A DNA stretch of 64,000 nucleotides from positions 272,957,811 to 273,021,810 of the forward strand of contig JBOZIK010000001.1 of assembly GCA_051453625.1 (NCBI GenBank). The letters run 5' to 3'. A program made the position numbers and the translations under genes. The notes beneath the pieces are model-generated. The model was not told where the DNA came from. It worked only from the letters and a program-made list of their open reading frames with translations, and ran no database searches. The first letter of the stretch is position 1, and each line of letters begins with the position of its first letter. Positions 34,571-47,730 of this stretch are shown piece after piece. The DNA comes from Welwitschia mirabilis. Lineage: Eukaryota > Gnetophyta > Gnetopsida > Welwitschiales.

Positions 34571-37500
34571 TGTAATATCCACTTCTAAAATTCCAATGAT
34601 GTAACAAGGTCATAAAGATTTATTAAAGTCTTATTAATATTAATAATAGATCTCTAATAGCATATTGTAATATATGTGATGTAGCCTAGCATATAATTAC
34701 TCAAAAGCCACATTAGTAAACTAATAATTAATGTATTAAACTAAATTTCATAGGCTCATAACATCATTAAGCATATACTCAAACAATGCTATAATTAAGG
34801 TAACTATACTTGGAAAGTATTGATCTAATACAAAGGCTAGAGTGGTATACCTCATTATGGGCACATGGTTTATTATGTATAATTGTTTAACTTCACATGA
34901 GTAGGAGAAAGAGGAAATAGAATATATATGATAGATGTATATTTATTTTATGTGAAACATATACAATTTATTCATAATTAGCTAGGTAAGAAACTTAAAG
35001 GCAATAATGTAAAGGAAAAAATTCAAATATATGTACATAATAAACTACAAGTTGATTAAAATATTACTACATAAACTCAATCCCAAAACACCTTACTTGT
35101 CATCCTAACACTACCACAGCAACCACTTAAGCTATAATGGAAACTGTAGATATTTTGTGATAGACTTGTATAAGAGTAACTACACATAAAATACATAGAA
35201 TAAAAGGAGAAAAACAAATAAGTTCTGATTTTTAAAGGAGGAGTAGCTATAGAAGATGGACTTTAGGTTATAAGTAGAGAGAGAATGAAATGCATTAGAT
35301 AGATTATCACATAATAGTTTTCAATAATTTAAAGGAGGAACTATATTACTCTTCTCTTTAAACATTCATTCTTATTTATTGATTTATATTTGAAAATCCT
35401 AAGGATCTTCTTAAATGTTTTGGTAGTTCTTAATAGATTTTAATTGTATCTTAGCCCAATTACGATGGAGTAAAACCTTTTTGAATGCCTACTAAAACCT
35501 TTTATAGGGTCCTTTTCTATTTTACTACTCTTTAATTTATATGAACTCCATGTATGAGTATTAAGATTTTTTAAGGAACTATGTTTATATTTTATAGATT
35601 AGCATTTTTACCAAATATTTTATTATGTTTCTATAAAGGACTGCATGTTTTGTATTGGGTACTCACTTGGGTTTATAAGAAATTTTACAATGGTAATATA
35701 CATGTGCATATATATCACATTTTAGTGATTTGTAAGTGCATTAAAATTGCTTGAAAGAATTGAATAGCATTTATTAGATCACTTGTATGATGTTTTCATA
35801 ACTGAGAATCTAAGAATTTCTATAACATGGGTAATGAATGAAAAGAAAGAGAACTAATTTAACTAATTTATTATCTTTGTATTTACAGGAAGCCATAGAA
35901 ATGGGATGCTTCGAAAATGGGAAATTTTTCAACATAGAATACAAAGGTTTATATACTATGAATAGGAGATGTTAAGGCATTTTTGCAAGGTCTATGCTAG
36001 GTGTTTGGTAGGGCATTAAAATAGTATTTCACTCAATAAAAATTCTTTAATAGAAATAATAAAGTAAATGCAGGGAAAGATAATTAAGTTGGATTTAACA
36101 TAGAAAACCATAGAATTGGGACATTTCAAATGCTAGAAAAGATCTGACACATTGACATAGAGTGTTACCATAAGATTTTAAAAGAGGCAACATTGAAACA
36201 CATCTTTAAATTTTTTTCAATGGGATCAAGCATATGAAAATTTTTAAAATTAGATAGACATCATGAAATCCTTGTACATAGCCACTAAACCTATTGAATT
36301 TCTATTTTTTTTAGTACATCTAAATTATTTCATCAATTTGGTGTAAATTCTTAATCATATAATGATTCAACATTAGGTTTTATTACATAAGCCCAGGTCT
36401 TTAGTGTTCATGGCAATGACAGAACACATAGAAACATATTCTTATTTGATTCTAAAACAAATAATTTTAGAATAATAAAAATGTTCCTAGGATGATTCAA
36501 ACCTATAATCCCTCAACTAATAGTTAGTCATCCTAAACAGTAATCCTATGTTGATAGTTAATGACTCCATTAAGAAACAGAAAGACATCTTGTATTTTGT
36601 GATAGCTTATCATAGAAGAACATCTAACTGTATATACATTCATATAATTTCCTAGGAAAATATAATATTATTATTATTAAAGATAATATTGAATTTCACA
36701 ATTAAGTAATAGTGTATTAAGTACATTATTTTAATATTATATTTTCCATATAGTTTCTCAAAATAACTTTAGCAAGGAAGAGAAAATATCTGAACATTCA
36801 TACTTCTCTTAATAAAAGATGAGTAAATACATTAGATGTATATTCATAAACACTTCTTACTATTAGACAAACTAGAGTCTCATCATTGATATCATGTTAA
36901 TAAATATTACAAATCACTAGGAAACCCAACATCATTCAATTATGACTACTACAATATATCCACGCAGTAAAATAAAGAAAAGTATGTAAGTGAAACCAAA
37001 TTATTATTACAACAACTAGCTCTTTTCAACATCATCCTTTGTAAAGGGTCCTTCACATGCATATATGGCATGAGAACCATATCCATCATAGTTCTTAGTA
37101 TGATCCATAGTAAGGAATAGGTAGGTATAGGATTCCCCAAGAATAAGATAAAGACTATATCACCAAAAGCATGATAAGATCTCACATTAATTTATCATTA
37201 TCATGTTTATTACTAGCCGTTAACAATTTAAGTAATCTTTTTTAATACAACTATAAGTGATAAAATAGTAATATTTATTTACATTTTTTCGTTTTATTTT
37301 AGGAAGTTCGATTTCATGGCCTTAGGACTCACCTTAGGAAGTTTCATTCTTTGAACAACTAGTTATTATAATTGGCTTTAATTCTCTTATTTAACAATCT
37401 TAAGTCCATGGTCAATGGTTAACATAGATTATTTACAAATAATTGATAATAGGTTGTTGCTAAGGCTTAATCTAGACTGACATTAATAAGATAGGTAAAG

Positions 37501-38376
37501 GTTCTATAAATTATATAAGATCCTCTAAAAGAATGACATAAAGGATACACAAGAAGCAGAATATTATATACCCCTAAATGATTTTTACTAGATAATAATA
37601 AAGGGTTCATTATTATATGATTATTGCTAGTAAAACATTTCTAAATGAGCATGATAATAGAAAAAATGCTAAAATCATGTAAGTGTTACAAGATAAAATT
37701 AGAACCATATAAAAAATATGAGACAAGATTGGGATCATATCTATTATAAGCTATATACTTAAATTTGATTAGTCATATCCAAGCTTTAACATGTTCACAA
37801 CTACAAAGTACATATCTATGACTCTATAATATAAGGAGCTTAAGTAGTTATAATAAAAGACTAATAGTAAGGCTTAAGTTTCTATATGTGGTTTTGATTC
37901 TCATAACTCATTCTTTCCATGTCTAGCAACTAGGTGTAAATAATAATATAGTAATAATGTTAAATAAATTTAGCTACACAAAATAAATAACATGATTAAA
38001 TACTTTATATTACATATAATTACTACTTCATGATCTAGATATAATTAAAAGAAATCTACTACAAGGCTATAGTTAATTTTCAAAATAAGTTGAGTAATCC
38101 AATTTTGAACTATTAAAATAGAAAAACATGCATAAGTAATAGTAAATTCCATAATTAACTTAATCCTTTAATTAATTATCTAGAAGTAATAACTCTAAGT
38201 TAATTTTTCAATAATTGTCTAAAATAGATAACATGTAAAAACTTAGTTTTAATGTTGCTTTTATTACTATAATAAATAATTTATAACTAGGCTAAATTTT
38301 TATAAGTTTTTGAATAGTTAATTATTTATCTAATTAATTAGGAAGGTTTTCTTATCTTAGGAAAAATTTTAGTGCA
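34571..38376 (-). repeat. 5' LTR of the chromovirus (3.8 kb, about 0.7 kb longer than its partner)
   Basis: Starts TGTAATATCCAC and ends TTTTAGTGCA (plus strand). Aligns with 27121-30215 except for a segment from about 34890 to 35600 missing in the partner. The minus frames at 36949-37185 and elsewhere match the same LTR text at 28.8-29.0 kb and are not genes. Confidence 0.85.
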
Positions 38377-39890
38377 ATAATGATAAATATGATCAAATGT
38401 AAGATAAGAAAAATATGGAGCATGATCCTATCTAAATAATTGAAGGTTAGTTAATTCATTTGGAAATACATGATGTATATAAGTAATACCTAAGAAGGTT
38501 AATATAATGTAAATTGTAAGATGTACAATAGATGGTTGATTTATAGAAGAACTATTGATGTAAAGGATAGAATTGAGGTTAAAGTCATCTAAAATATGTA
38601 ATATTCTATCTAGAGAAACAAGAGGAATTATCAAATCCTAGTTACTAGTGCAATAACAAATATCTAATGCATTATCTATGGCTTTAGGAAACTAGTAAAT
38701 AGTAAGGTCATCTATAATTGATTCCCCTATGCTTTAATAGTCATTAAAATAAATCTTTCTGAAAAACATTACTATAGTATCACTAGGGTGTACTGCATGG
38801 TTAGTAAAGAGTATAAATTAAATAATGTCTAATTATAAATGTATGAAATATAATAGACAAATAAGTACTAAGCTAAGTATAAGATAAAGAAAAAAAATTG
38901 AAATAGGACTCATCAACATTTTGGTAGAGCTTTACTATCTAACTTCTATAAGAATCATGTAACTTCACAACTCACTTCTTGTGAAAACTGTAGTAGAAAT
39001 AATTTACAATGCCAAAAATGAAGTTCTTAAATTAATAAAATCATAAATTATTCACTACAATGATACTCCAATACTAGTTTAGATAGGATTTTAACATAAT
39101 AATGTCTATTGATGGAACTTTACAAGTAATTAAGATACTGATTTCCTTAAAAATATTATAGCAAGGATTCTAAAAATAAAAAAATTAGTGAAAAAACTTA
39201 AGCTCAGAGATACTTTAAGACTATAAAATAACTAGTTACACTATCAACTATGATGAAAAATAGGATTTTTGGATGAAAAATATATAGCTTTTTCATAATT
39301 TATTAAAAACATTAAAAACTTAACAAATCTTTAGTTGATAAATTCTATAAAATAAATAATAGTAGCTCCTCCATAAATCTTACAACCCTCATAAATGTAA
39401 CTATATAAAACCCATAGCTATTATTTTATCATTCCAAAAAGTACTAACATTTTTAGGATTTAATGAAAAAGAATAAAAGAGAAAAATAATTGCACATATT
39501 TTGGTTTTTATGTTTTATCCCATTTACCTTTAAAAGACAACTCAAAATAGATCTAAATTTCATTTAAATTTTGCTCCATGAATGATTTGAATTTAGATCT
39601 ATTAACTCTTTAAATATAGTTATGTTAAGGATCTTGAAAGGGACATTTCCATTTAGAATTTGATTTTCTCAAAAATAAATGAAATGAAAATTTAAAAGAA
39701 AAATATTTTATTTCTCATTTAAAATTTTTTGCTAGCAATGATCTTATCATGATAATATTTCATTTTTTATAGCATATTTTAATCATCATAAGCATGCAAT
39801 ATAATTTTATCTAGTTAATTTAATTAATTCATTAAACTTTTAATATATCTTTCAAAATCAAGATTAAGATTACAAATAGCATCAAAATAT
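38377..39890 (-). other. Athila-type element interior downstream of integrase; no recognised gene
   Basis: 1.5 kb. The 68-codon minus frame 38428-38634 (VSLDRILHILDDFNLNSILY) is the longest. No env-like signature is recognised. It continues across the chromovirus insertion at 27120-26054. Confidence 0.4.
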
Positions 39891-40954
39891 TGATAATTTA
39901 TCTCAATAGAAAGAAAACATTATTTATCAAAAATAATCTTATATGGGGTTATGCTAATGTTTATGTTTTATAAACTATACAATAAGCCCATACTGTATTA
40001 GACATCTTAGAATACCAATCTTTTTTATTTTTACTAGTTATTTTTTAAAGAATTCTACTATGCTTGTGTTTAGTTACTTTTTCTTAGCCATTGGTTTAAT
40101 AATGATATATAATGACTACCTTATTAATGATACCACATTTAAGCATAAGATTTCTAAATATTTTGTTGAAAAAATGGGTTTATTAATTACTAATGATAAC
40201 TTTAGATTGATAGAAATGGAAAATAACTTGATATTTTAAGAATTTAATAATATCTTTAGCATCACATTCTTTATAATTTTTTGCTTCTACTTCCCTTCAG
40301 AATTTGCATTAAACCATATACAAGCTGATAGATGTAAATGAATCACATGCTCTTTTACTTGAATAGGCTAAAACATAATTAACACAAATAAGAATATAAA
40401 CATTACCAAAGTAGGATGGAAGGGATCTAATGAAATATATACCCCAAATATCAAAAGGTTTATAAAAAATGATAGGTTCAAGAGGCATTTAATTTCTTCT
40501 ACTAATATCACCCATCTAGTGAAATTCATTACAATGTTCATGAAATTTATTAGTGTCTCTAAAATGAACAAATGAAAAGAATCTAGCATTGAAAAATTAG
40601 ATGAATATTTCTTACCACTAAGATGATCACAACACATAGCATTATGACAAAACTCTAGGATACTAATCATTTCATTCTTTGGTATCCATCTTTGAAAGAC
40701 TTGGCAAACATAATATTTAAATAATAGTGGTGATTTTTATAAGAATTTTACTATTAACATAAAAATTTATTTTTCATAAAAGACACTTGTCTAGGAAGTA
40801 TACTACATGATTTATAATTAGCATACCAAGGTAAACCATGAATAGAAAACAAATTTTCATCAATAAAACTTTCATTAATTTTCGCTAAATTAATAGATAA
40901 TGAAAGATAAAATAAATAATTGAAAATAATAATTTCATTTTCTTCTCTATTCAA
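39891..40954 (-). pseudogene. Athila-type integrase
   Basis: 40954-40754 reads LAKINESFIDENLFSI and LPWYANYKS, the linker before integrase in Athila-type pol. 40670-40368 reads ILEFCHNAMCCDHLSGKKYS, a zinc-binding H...H region, and WVILVEEIKCLLNLSFF, then FGVYISLDPFHPT. Further on (about 40300-39900), in decayed frames, are NDAK-like text, THFFNKIFRNLMLKCGIINK and KDWYSKMSNTVWAYCIVYKT, which match the second half of the integrase core. Order and words are those of Athila-type gypsy elements. Frameshifts separate all pieces. Confidence 0.78.
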
Positions 40955-41784
40955 AGTAGTAATATCAAATTATTACGTAAATAAATCCTAAGTCATATGA
41001 TGAGGTTTTGTAAAAGGCTTATTAAGTATGCATTTTAAAGTAGCATGATTAGTAAAGATAATTAATAAGATAATGATAAATTTTTTATAGAGAAAAGGTA
41101 ATGCTAATAGCTCCTTTTTAGAACTATAATAATTAAGTTGTACATAATGAAAAGTCTTACTATCATAGAAAATAACATTGGATTTATGCTTAACAATTTG
41201 TTTTAAAACTACATCTATTGTGAAATCACTATACTAGTCATCACATCAAACAAAAAATGTTAATCATAAGCTTGAAGAATTAGTAAAAACAATAAAAGTT
41301 ATTTAAGTTATTAAAACGAAAGTTCATAATTTGGTATTCAAAAGAAGGGTACATCATTAAAAACCAATTTAGTCAAAGGTTTACTAAGAGAACTAAAAGG
41401 TGAAGTGAAATAGTGACTGAAATAAGTATGACCTAAGAAAGATATTATATCTTTAACATAAGTAAAAGTAGAAATAGAATAATTGATTTTAATTTCATCA
41501 TGATCTACTTCTATTTTTAACTTAGAAATGATATTCCCAAGCATAGTGCCTTTAGTTACCATGGACTAAATTTTCTCTCAACTAAGGTTAAGATTATGAT
41601 CAATACAATGATTCAGAATTGACTTAAGATGATGTATTATTTGATTAAAAGAATTATCATAAAGAGAAAAATCATTTATAAATATTTCTAAAAGCACACG
41701 TATAAATTTAGCAAAAAAACTAGTTGTATTCATTTTAGAATTTATAGGAGTAGTACATAAATCAAAGCTACTATTCATAATCAT
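40955..41784 (-). pseudogene. Athila-type reverse transcriptase (C-terminal half) and RNase H
   Basis: 41784-41578 reads SSFDLCTTPINSK, then VLLEIFINDFSLYDNSFN, holding the catalytic box as I-N-D-F (first Asp changed to Asn), and the HHLKSILNHCIDHNLNLS continuation. 41562-41338 reads MVTKGTMLGNIISKLKIEVD, SFLGHTYFSHYFTSPFSSLS and KPLTKLVFNDVPF, the thumb and connection into RNase H. Decayed RNase H text follows to about 41000. The N-terminal half of the reverse transcriptase is missing because the gag fragment joins directly at about 41800. Confidence 0.85.
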
Positions 41785-41799
41785 TCAAGCTAATCTCAC

Positions 41800-42410
41800 T
41801 TCTAAAATAATAATTTTCAATATCTTTCCACCTATTCATAATTGCTATCATTCTTATAATTCATTCAAGACTTCATCAAGTATTACATCTAGTAATTTTC
41901 CATTTGTTAAAGTTTTGAACATATTTCTATTTTTCTTATTTAGACCTTTTATAGAAAATTAAACTAATCTCTATGTTTGAAATCATGATTAGGATTTTTA
42001 GTAGGAAGATCTCTAAAATGCTTAAAACATCCAAAATAAGATTCACTATAAGAATTCCTAAAGATACTAATAACATTTTTTATTAGTTAATATGGGTTGT
42101 AGGGAAAAAATTCTTAATGAATGCTTTTTTAATCTCTACAAGATATAAAATATTCTCATTATTATAAATAATCCTAAGTCAATATCTATCCCTATCATTT
42201 TTTAAAAAAAAGGGAAAAATTAAAAATTTAGTTACATGTAAATGAGTTTGAATTATAATCTTATGAACCAAGTTAAATTATCTAAGAAAATCATAAGAAT
42301 CCTCATGATATAAATAATGAAAATTGGGAGAATCCTCAATATTTTTAATATAAATGTAATATTAAGGGTTAAAAATTAAATAATTTATTTTTTAACTTTT
42401 AAAAAGTTCC
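41800..42410 (-). pseudogene. Athila-type gag fragment
   Basis: In shifting minus frames from about 42340 it reads EDSPNFHYLYHEDSYDFLR, then LIFPFFLKN, EFFPYNPY, NSYSESYFGCFKHFRDLP, NPNHDFKH and GLNKKNRNMFKTLTNGKLL. This is the order of the retrotrans_gag domain in Athila elements (F-P-F-S-L block, F-F-P block, W-E-R-F-K-x-L-L block, N-G-K-F block). Immediately after it comes the reverse transcriptase C-terminal half, so protease and the first half of RT were deleted. Confidence 0.68.
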
Positions 42411-42849
42411 TTAAGAATATATTAAAAACTAATATTTTAAGTATTACTTACTTTGGCAACTTTTGGAAAGAAATATAATATAAGACTTCAATATAATGAT
42501 TAAAATATTTAAAAGGTAATGATGATAATATAGGTGAAAAAGGTTGATTTAATGATGTAGGCTCAGGACTATGTAATATTCTTAAATGTTTACTAGTACA
42601 AATCTGCTATTTACTTATATATGCATAGTATGAAATAACATAAAGAGAGATGCACAAAATGAAGTAAAAGCTAGAATGTATGCATCTAAAATGATTATTA
42701 TAGTCTTATAGTGCTTATGCATTTTTCATTATACCTACCATAGAAAGAACTAAAGAAAAGAAATCAAAGAAGATCCCATAATTGTATGTCTATTCATAAA
42801 AATAAGTATAATATTTCTTTAGAAAACCACAAGTATTCTCTATAAAAAG
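42411..42849 (-). other. 5' untranslated or gag-start region of the Athila-type element
   Basis: About 440 bp between the 5' LTR and the gag fragment. A primer-binding site is expected just left of 42850 but the sequence there (TTCTCTATAAAAAG on the plus strand) is too decayed to assign to a tRNA. Confidence 0.4.
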
Positions 42850-45706
42850 TGCTAATTTTGAATGAAGAAAAAAATCAATTTTTAAAGTACAAATATCACA
42901 ATCTAATCCTTGTCAAAAATATGTACGTACTTAACATAAATAATTTGACTTAGCAAAAGAAAATGAAGTATATATAATTTACAATTATGCATAAATAAAT
43001 ATCTTGGAATAAATTTCATATATACTAAAAGAACATAAGTATAGAACATATGGAACAATTTGGTGTGGATTATTTTACAAAGATTACACATTACTTTATT
43101 AAATTATTGCTATATATGATAAAATAACTATCTCTACATAACTTTCATGTAATTATAATGCATAACATATAATAAACACTAAGAACTAGACGCTTAGAGG
43201 GCAAACATTTCATGAGTTATTGAAAAATAAATACATTAAAGGAAGAAAATAATCTTTTAAGTATTACTCTAAATGATCAATTATAACTCACATGAATGAT
43301 TAATAGGATTGAAATGGTAAAAAACTAATCAAGTTATTATTAAATAAAAATAAATTTTCATGAAAAGTTAACTATTTAAGATAATGTAAAATGGGTGTAG
43401 ATAAGTCATTTAAACATATTTTTCAATTTACATTAATAGTATAATAACTTAGAATAAAAATTTAGCCCTTTGAAAACATGATTTTTTAAATTATCATAGC
43501 AAACTAATTAAGCTTAATAATATTTTTACTATTATTAATACATTTGACTTAAATGATAACTCTTAATTATCCAAGAATGAGCTATGAATGTGATGTAACA
43601 TATAGATAAAATTATAAATCAACAAATAATTGATTAGATCAAACATGTAAATGTTCATGCAATTAATGTAAACTTATTCTACTTCATGTTATTTTAACTA
43701 GAAAAAAGAAAGGAAAGAGAAGGAAGAGAGAGAAAAGAGAAAGAAGAAACTCAAGAAAAGAAAAGTAGAACTTTCCAAAACATTTAAAATACTTATAATA
43801 TTTCCTTTTAAAATGTATCTATAGCTAAATATTCAAGACAAGTGAAATCAATAAGAAATGCTCTCTAGAAAAATCTGCAAAACTTAATAATCAAATCCAC
43901 TCTTATTAAGAATACTGAAAAACTAAAAAATTTGAGAGAAATAATTTTAATATTCTAAAATTACTCAAAAATTACATAACATTACATGATGGCTTTATAA
44001 AAATACATCTATATCAATGAAAAAATTTAATGTGAAAAAATGAAAAAAATTAATATTTTACAAGTCAAAACATCTTATAAAATTATAACTCTATTATACA
44101 TGGTTAAAAATGGAATTTTTGAGGCAAAATTTGGGTTTAGGACTAATAGATAAATGTTTTTGAATAATAAGTGAAATCTACTAATAAAGTTTTAGAGTAA
44201 TTGAACTTGTAAAAAATGTAATATGGTTAATGTAAGCATTAAAATTTAGGAGATGTACTTCAATTTCAGAAAAGAGGGGAATAAAGAGAAGTACTAATGA
44301 AATAATTAAAAAATTCAATTTCACAATTCAATACATTAATTATGTAAATTCTAAATTTTTTCTCTTGTAAAGGATAAAAGAAAAATTTATTATCCACTAA
44401 TTGAGAAGAAAGATGAAATCATGAGAAAATATACTAGAAGAAATGAAAAGAGTGAAGAAAAGAAGAGAGAAGAGAAATAGAATACATGTTTTCTTTAAGA
44501 AAGAGTTACTAACCATGAAAAATTAAATAATTCTATGATAGTTATTAAATATTCTAAAATTTCAGTAGGAGTATATATGCAATAAACTATAATAAGTCAN
44601 NNNNNNNNNNNNNNNNNNNNNNNNNNNNNNNNNNNNNNNNNNNNNNNNNNNNNNNNAAGAAATAAAGAAAAAGAACACTTATTAGTTTTAGATGTAATAA
44701 TAGACCTTTTCAATAGTTTTAAATCCAAATATGTATAAGATCTAATGCCTCATATTTCTTCTTCATCATCTATTCATGTGCACTTAACCACCCCTAAATG
44801 GCCTCTGGATGAATGCAAATGGAAGAAAAGAAGATGAAAAATGATTTGTAATAGGATATAAAAGGCTTAAAATAAATATAAATGGTATCTATGGATGATA
44901 ATAAAGAATAGAAAAAGATTCCAAAGATATTATAAAGATAATACCAACTTGGAAATGAATAAATAAGAAATAAAACATAGTTAAAAACTCCTTTCAATGC
45001 TTGAAAACCAATTTAGAATCATGTACATGATTTAAAATGGCATTATTTTAGCATGATATCATATGATGTTCAATTTGGCATTGAGGGGAGGAATCATTAA
45101 AGATGTACTAGTATCTATTCTAACTAAGTAAGTTACCAAAACTTATGATTTTAATGACGTGATTTACATTAAGAAATTATGAATAGTTACATGGCATTAT
45201 GGCATCATAGATAATTACATTAGTAACCATCATAAAATAAAAATCCAAAATTGATTTAATATTAATCCTTCTAACTAATATTACATAAAAATATCATAGT
45301 TGACTAAAACATGATTAGTAATGAATAAATTATGCCTTCAAGAATGTAAATTTCCAAGGTGATGATGTTCTAACAAGCTCTAATGTGATCTAATTTTACA
45401 TATGAAATGTTAAACCAAGTTAGAATTATTGAATTAATACATTAATGAGATATTATAATTGAAAAGGGACTATAGGACATCTCTAAGATTAATAGATTAA
45501 AGAAGTCTTTTATGATCTTTATTATCAGCCTTGACCTCAAGTTTTTGGTCATAACCATTGAAAATAGACTTAAATTAAATAAAAATACATTAATCATTTG
45601 AGGATTCTTTCACCTAAAAAGTATTAGAAAAGGAAAAAAAGAAAAAAACCTTTAAAAGTAGTACTTTAATTCAAAAAATAATTTAAAACTATGGCTATTA
45701 ATTACA
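42850..45706 (-). repeat. right (5') LTR of the Athila-type element
   Basis: Counterpart of 9042-9794 plus 23891-26053 and therefore the uninterrupted LTR. It contains the unfilled LINE target site GATGTAACATAT at 43592-43603 and a 57-N gap at 44600-44656. Minus frames 42903-43091 and 44794-44997 have no motif. Confidence 0.75.
44600..44656. other. assembly gap (57 N)
   Basis: A run of N inside the Athila-type 5' LTR; the partner LTR is continuous at about 24.9 kb. Confidence 0.99.
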
Positions 45707-45709
45707 TAC

Positions 45710-45828
45710 CTCAAGTCCACATTCAACCTTAATAATGCTTTTACAAAACTATTGAATGTTAAGAACTTTGAGAACTTGATATTACTATTAAGTTATTCAC
45801 CTCATTATTTACAATGGAAAAATGTTAG
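45710..45828 (+). pseudogene. second copia RNase H tail fragment
   Basis: A frame open for about 39 codons reads LKSTFNLNNAFTKLLNVKNF, then ENLILLLSYSPHYLQW. It matches the last third of the RNase H remnant at 8692-9032 (KST...N-x-x-N/D-x-FTKLL-x-x-K...HYL) at both nucleotide and protein level. No upstream part of the domain precedes it; the Athila-type LTR ends immediately before it. Confidence 0.6.
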
Positions 45829-47730
45829 TTAATATTATGTCATGAATCCATATGTATATTAGTGGGCAATATATATGAAAGTAGTATGGTTTGTATACAG
45901 AAGAATTCACTTCATACTTCATTATTATCTAATTAATAATTACTATATTATATTCTTATATTAATAGAAATTGATATTGCTAAGATAAATAATGATGATT
46001 ACATAGAAATACATGGTTCAAAATAAGTTCTTATTCAAAAGAAAGAAGTGTTCTATATTATGTTAAAACAAACCTATATAGTGTTAATAACATCTAAATG
46101 ATTCTAGATTAATTACATAAGACACAAGATTAAAGGCCTAGTTATGTATTTATTACCATTATAAATCATCTATAATATCATCTAATATAATGTAAATCAA
46201 CGAAAGCCTCTATCTAAAGCCTTATAGCTTATGAATAAATTTATTACTATAGACACTCTATTGATCCAAGATTGAAGTTTTGATAACTTTTAAAAAAATA
46301 AAATTGAATGGGGAATTTTAAGAGAACATCATATAGTTCATCAAGGATGATGTTAATTATGGTTATTTTATTTCATTTTGTTAGTTAATAATCAAAAGAA
46401 AGAATGACATGATATGGTTTTGTTTTTAAGGTAAACCATGTTGTTTAAGAGATCCTACTTCATGAGTTATATCTTATATAACTTATTTTATCCATATCCT
46501 TATCAATTTATTAGACATTATTAGATACATAATAGATAAACAAAACATATAATTTATTTATAATAAATATTTAATTGTATTAATAGAGTTATTTTAATCT
46601 TAGTTTGGGATTTTCTAAAAGTTTTCATGAATTTTTATTATAATTAATGATAGTATATCCCTTTAACATTATAAAAGTTAATAAGAATTTATCACTTAAA
46701 AAGACTAAAGGCATTAATAAAATACCATTTCACTAAGTCATAAAACCCTAAAAAACATATCATTATATCGTCATAATAAATTTAACATAAATGGTGTCTT
46801 CAACACATTGTTGATGAATTAACATTTATAAAAGTTATTTGATGATATAAAATATAAAAACTATTGATAAGTTATCTTACAAATTTGATATTGATAAATT
46901 ATTATAATCACTTAATTGAAATAAATACTTTTTATGCATTTTGAACATCACAATAAACAATAAGAAGGTATTTTAGACTATGATCTAGTGTAATAATAAT
47001 AACTATTATAGTAAAATAAGCTTCATGGATTAATTTTTTAGATATAAGTGTCAATTAATTTATACAAAAGATAAAATATTTATGCATTTATTTTGATATA
47101 TTAAAGATATCATATGACGTAGATCCTATTGGCAAAAGGCATTGTTGGGAATTATAGTGGAAATTTAGGAAAGTCCAAAAAAATGTAAATTATTATATGA
47201 AGAGAATATTTTTCAATAAATTTTCTTAAATAAATGTACTTTTGTGATTATTTGAATGTAGTAAACATTAATAAAATGATGCATGTAAATAACAACTTAT
47301 GTTTATTTAATAAAACATTGTTATGAATTAGATGATTATGATCCTTATAAAAAGACAAATTATAACTAGTAATCTTTGATAAAATCCATAAGGATGGCTT
47401 GATTAAGACATAGGGTAAATTAAAATTCTTGTCACAGTCCTTTATAAATTAAATTTTTTGTCACAATCCTTGATAAACCTTACTTAGCTACTTAATACTC
47501 TAAAGAGTAAAAAATTTATAACATAAGCCCTCTAAACTAGTTTCTTAAGGAAGATCATCCTTTATGATATAGATTATTTTCATTATGAAGATGTATTTTT
47601 GTAATTATTAATGAATAATTTTTAATTTATTTCTTAAAATTTTATTTTTATTAGTTTTTCCTTTTATTTCTATAATTTTTGTTTAAATAAATATTTAATA
47701 TCTAATTATAAAATAATAATAGATCATCAT
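45829..47730. other. AT-rich interval, no gene recognised
   Basis: 1.9 kb. The only structure noticed is a two-copy repeat of about 30 bp at 47417-47477 (AAATTAAAATTCTTGTCACA then AATTAAATTTTTTGTCACAA). It is probably decayed retrotransposon or LTR sequence, but nothing identifies it. Confidence 0.4.

Larger units (their letters stand above)
27121..38376 (-). mobile_element. Ty3/gypsy chromovirus-type retrotransposon (11.3 kb, long LTRs)
   Basis: LTRs at 27121-30215 and 34571-38376 bracket a 4.35-kb minus-strand interior with gag, reverse transcriptase, RNase H, integrase and a short C-terminal chromodomain-like tail ending at the 3' LTR. A primer-binding-site relic follows the right (5') LTR. 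Flanking 5-mers are ATTAT (27116-27120) and ATAAT (38377-38381), a possible target duplication with one change. The order RT-RNase H-integrase and the tail fit the Tekay/Del branch, which also has multi-kilobase LTRs; the branch assignment is inference. Confidence 0.85.
9042..45706 (-). mobile_element. Athila-type Ty3/gypsy retrotransposon, internally deleted and interrupted by nested elements
   Basis: Two copies of the same roughly 2.7-2.9 kb repeat (9042-9794 joined to 23891-26053; and about 42850-45706) bracket a minus-strand gag, reverse transcriptase, RNase H and integrase order of Athila type (42.4 to 39.9 kb). The gag fragment begins about 0.45 kb inside the right repeat, as expected if that repeat is the 5' LTR. 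The left LTR is split by a LINE block with a target-site duplication, and the interior is split by a chromovirus at 27121-38376. The LTR right ends read TTTAATACA (26053) and ATTAATTACA (45706). No clean 5-bp target duplication is visible; the outer flanks are unusual (see findings). Confidence 0.7.
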
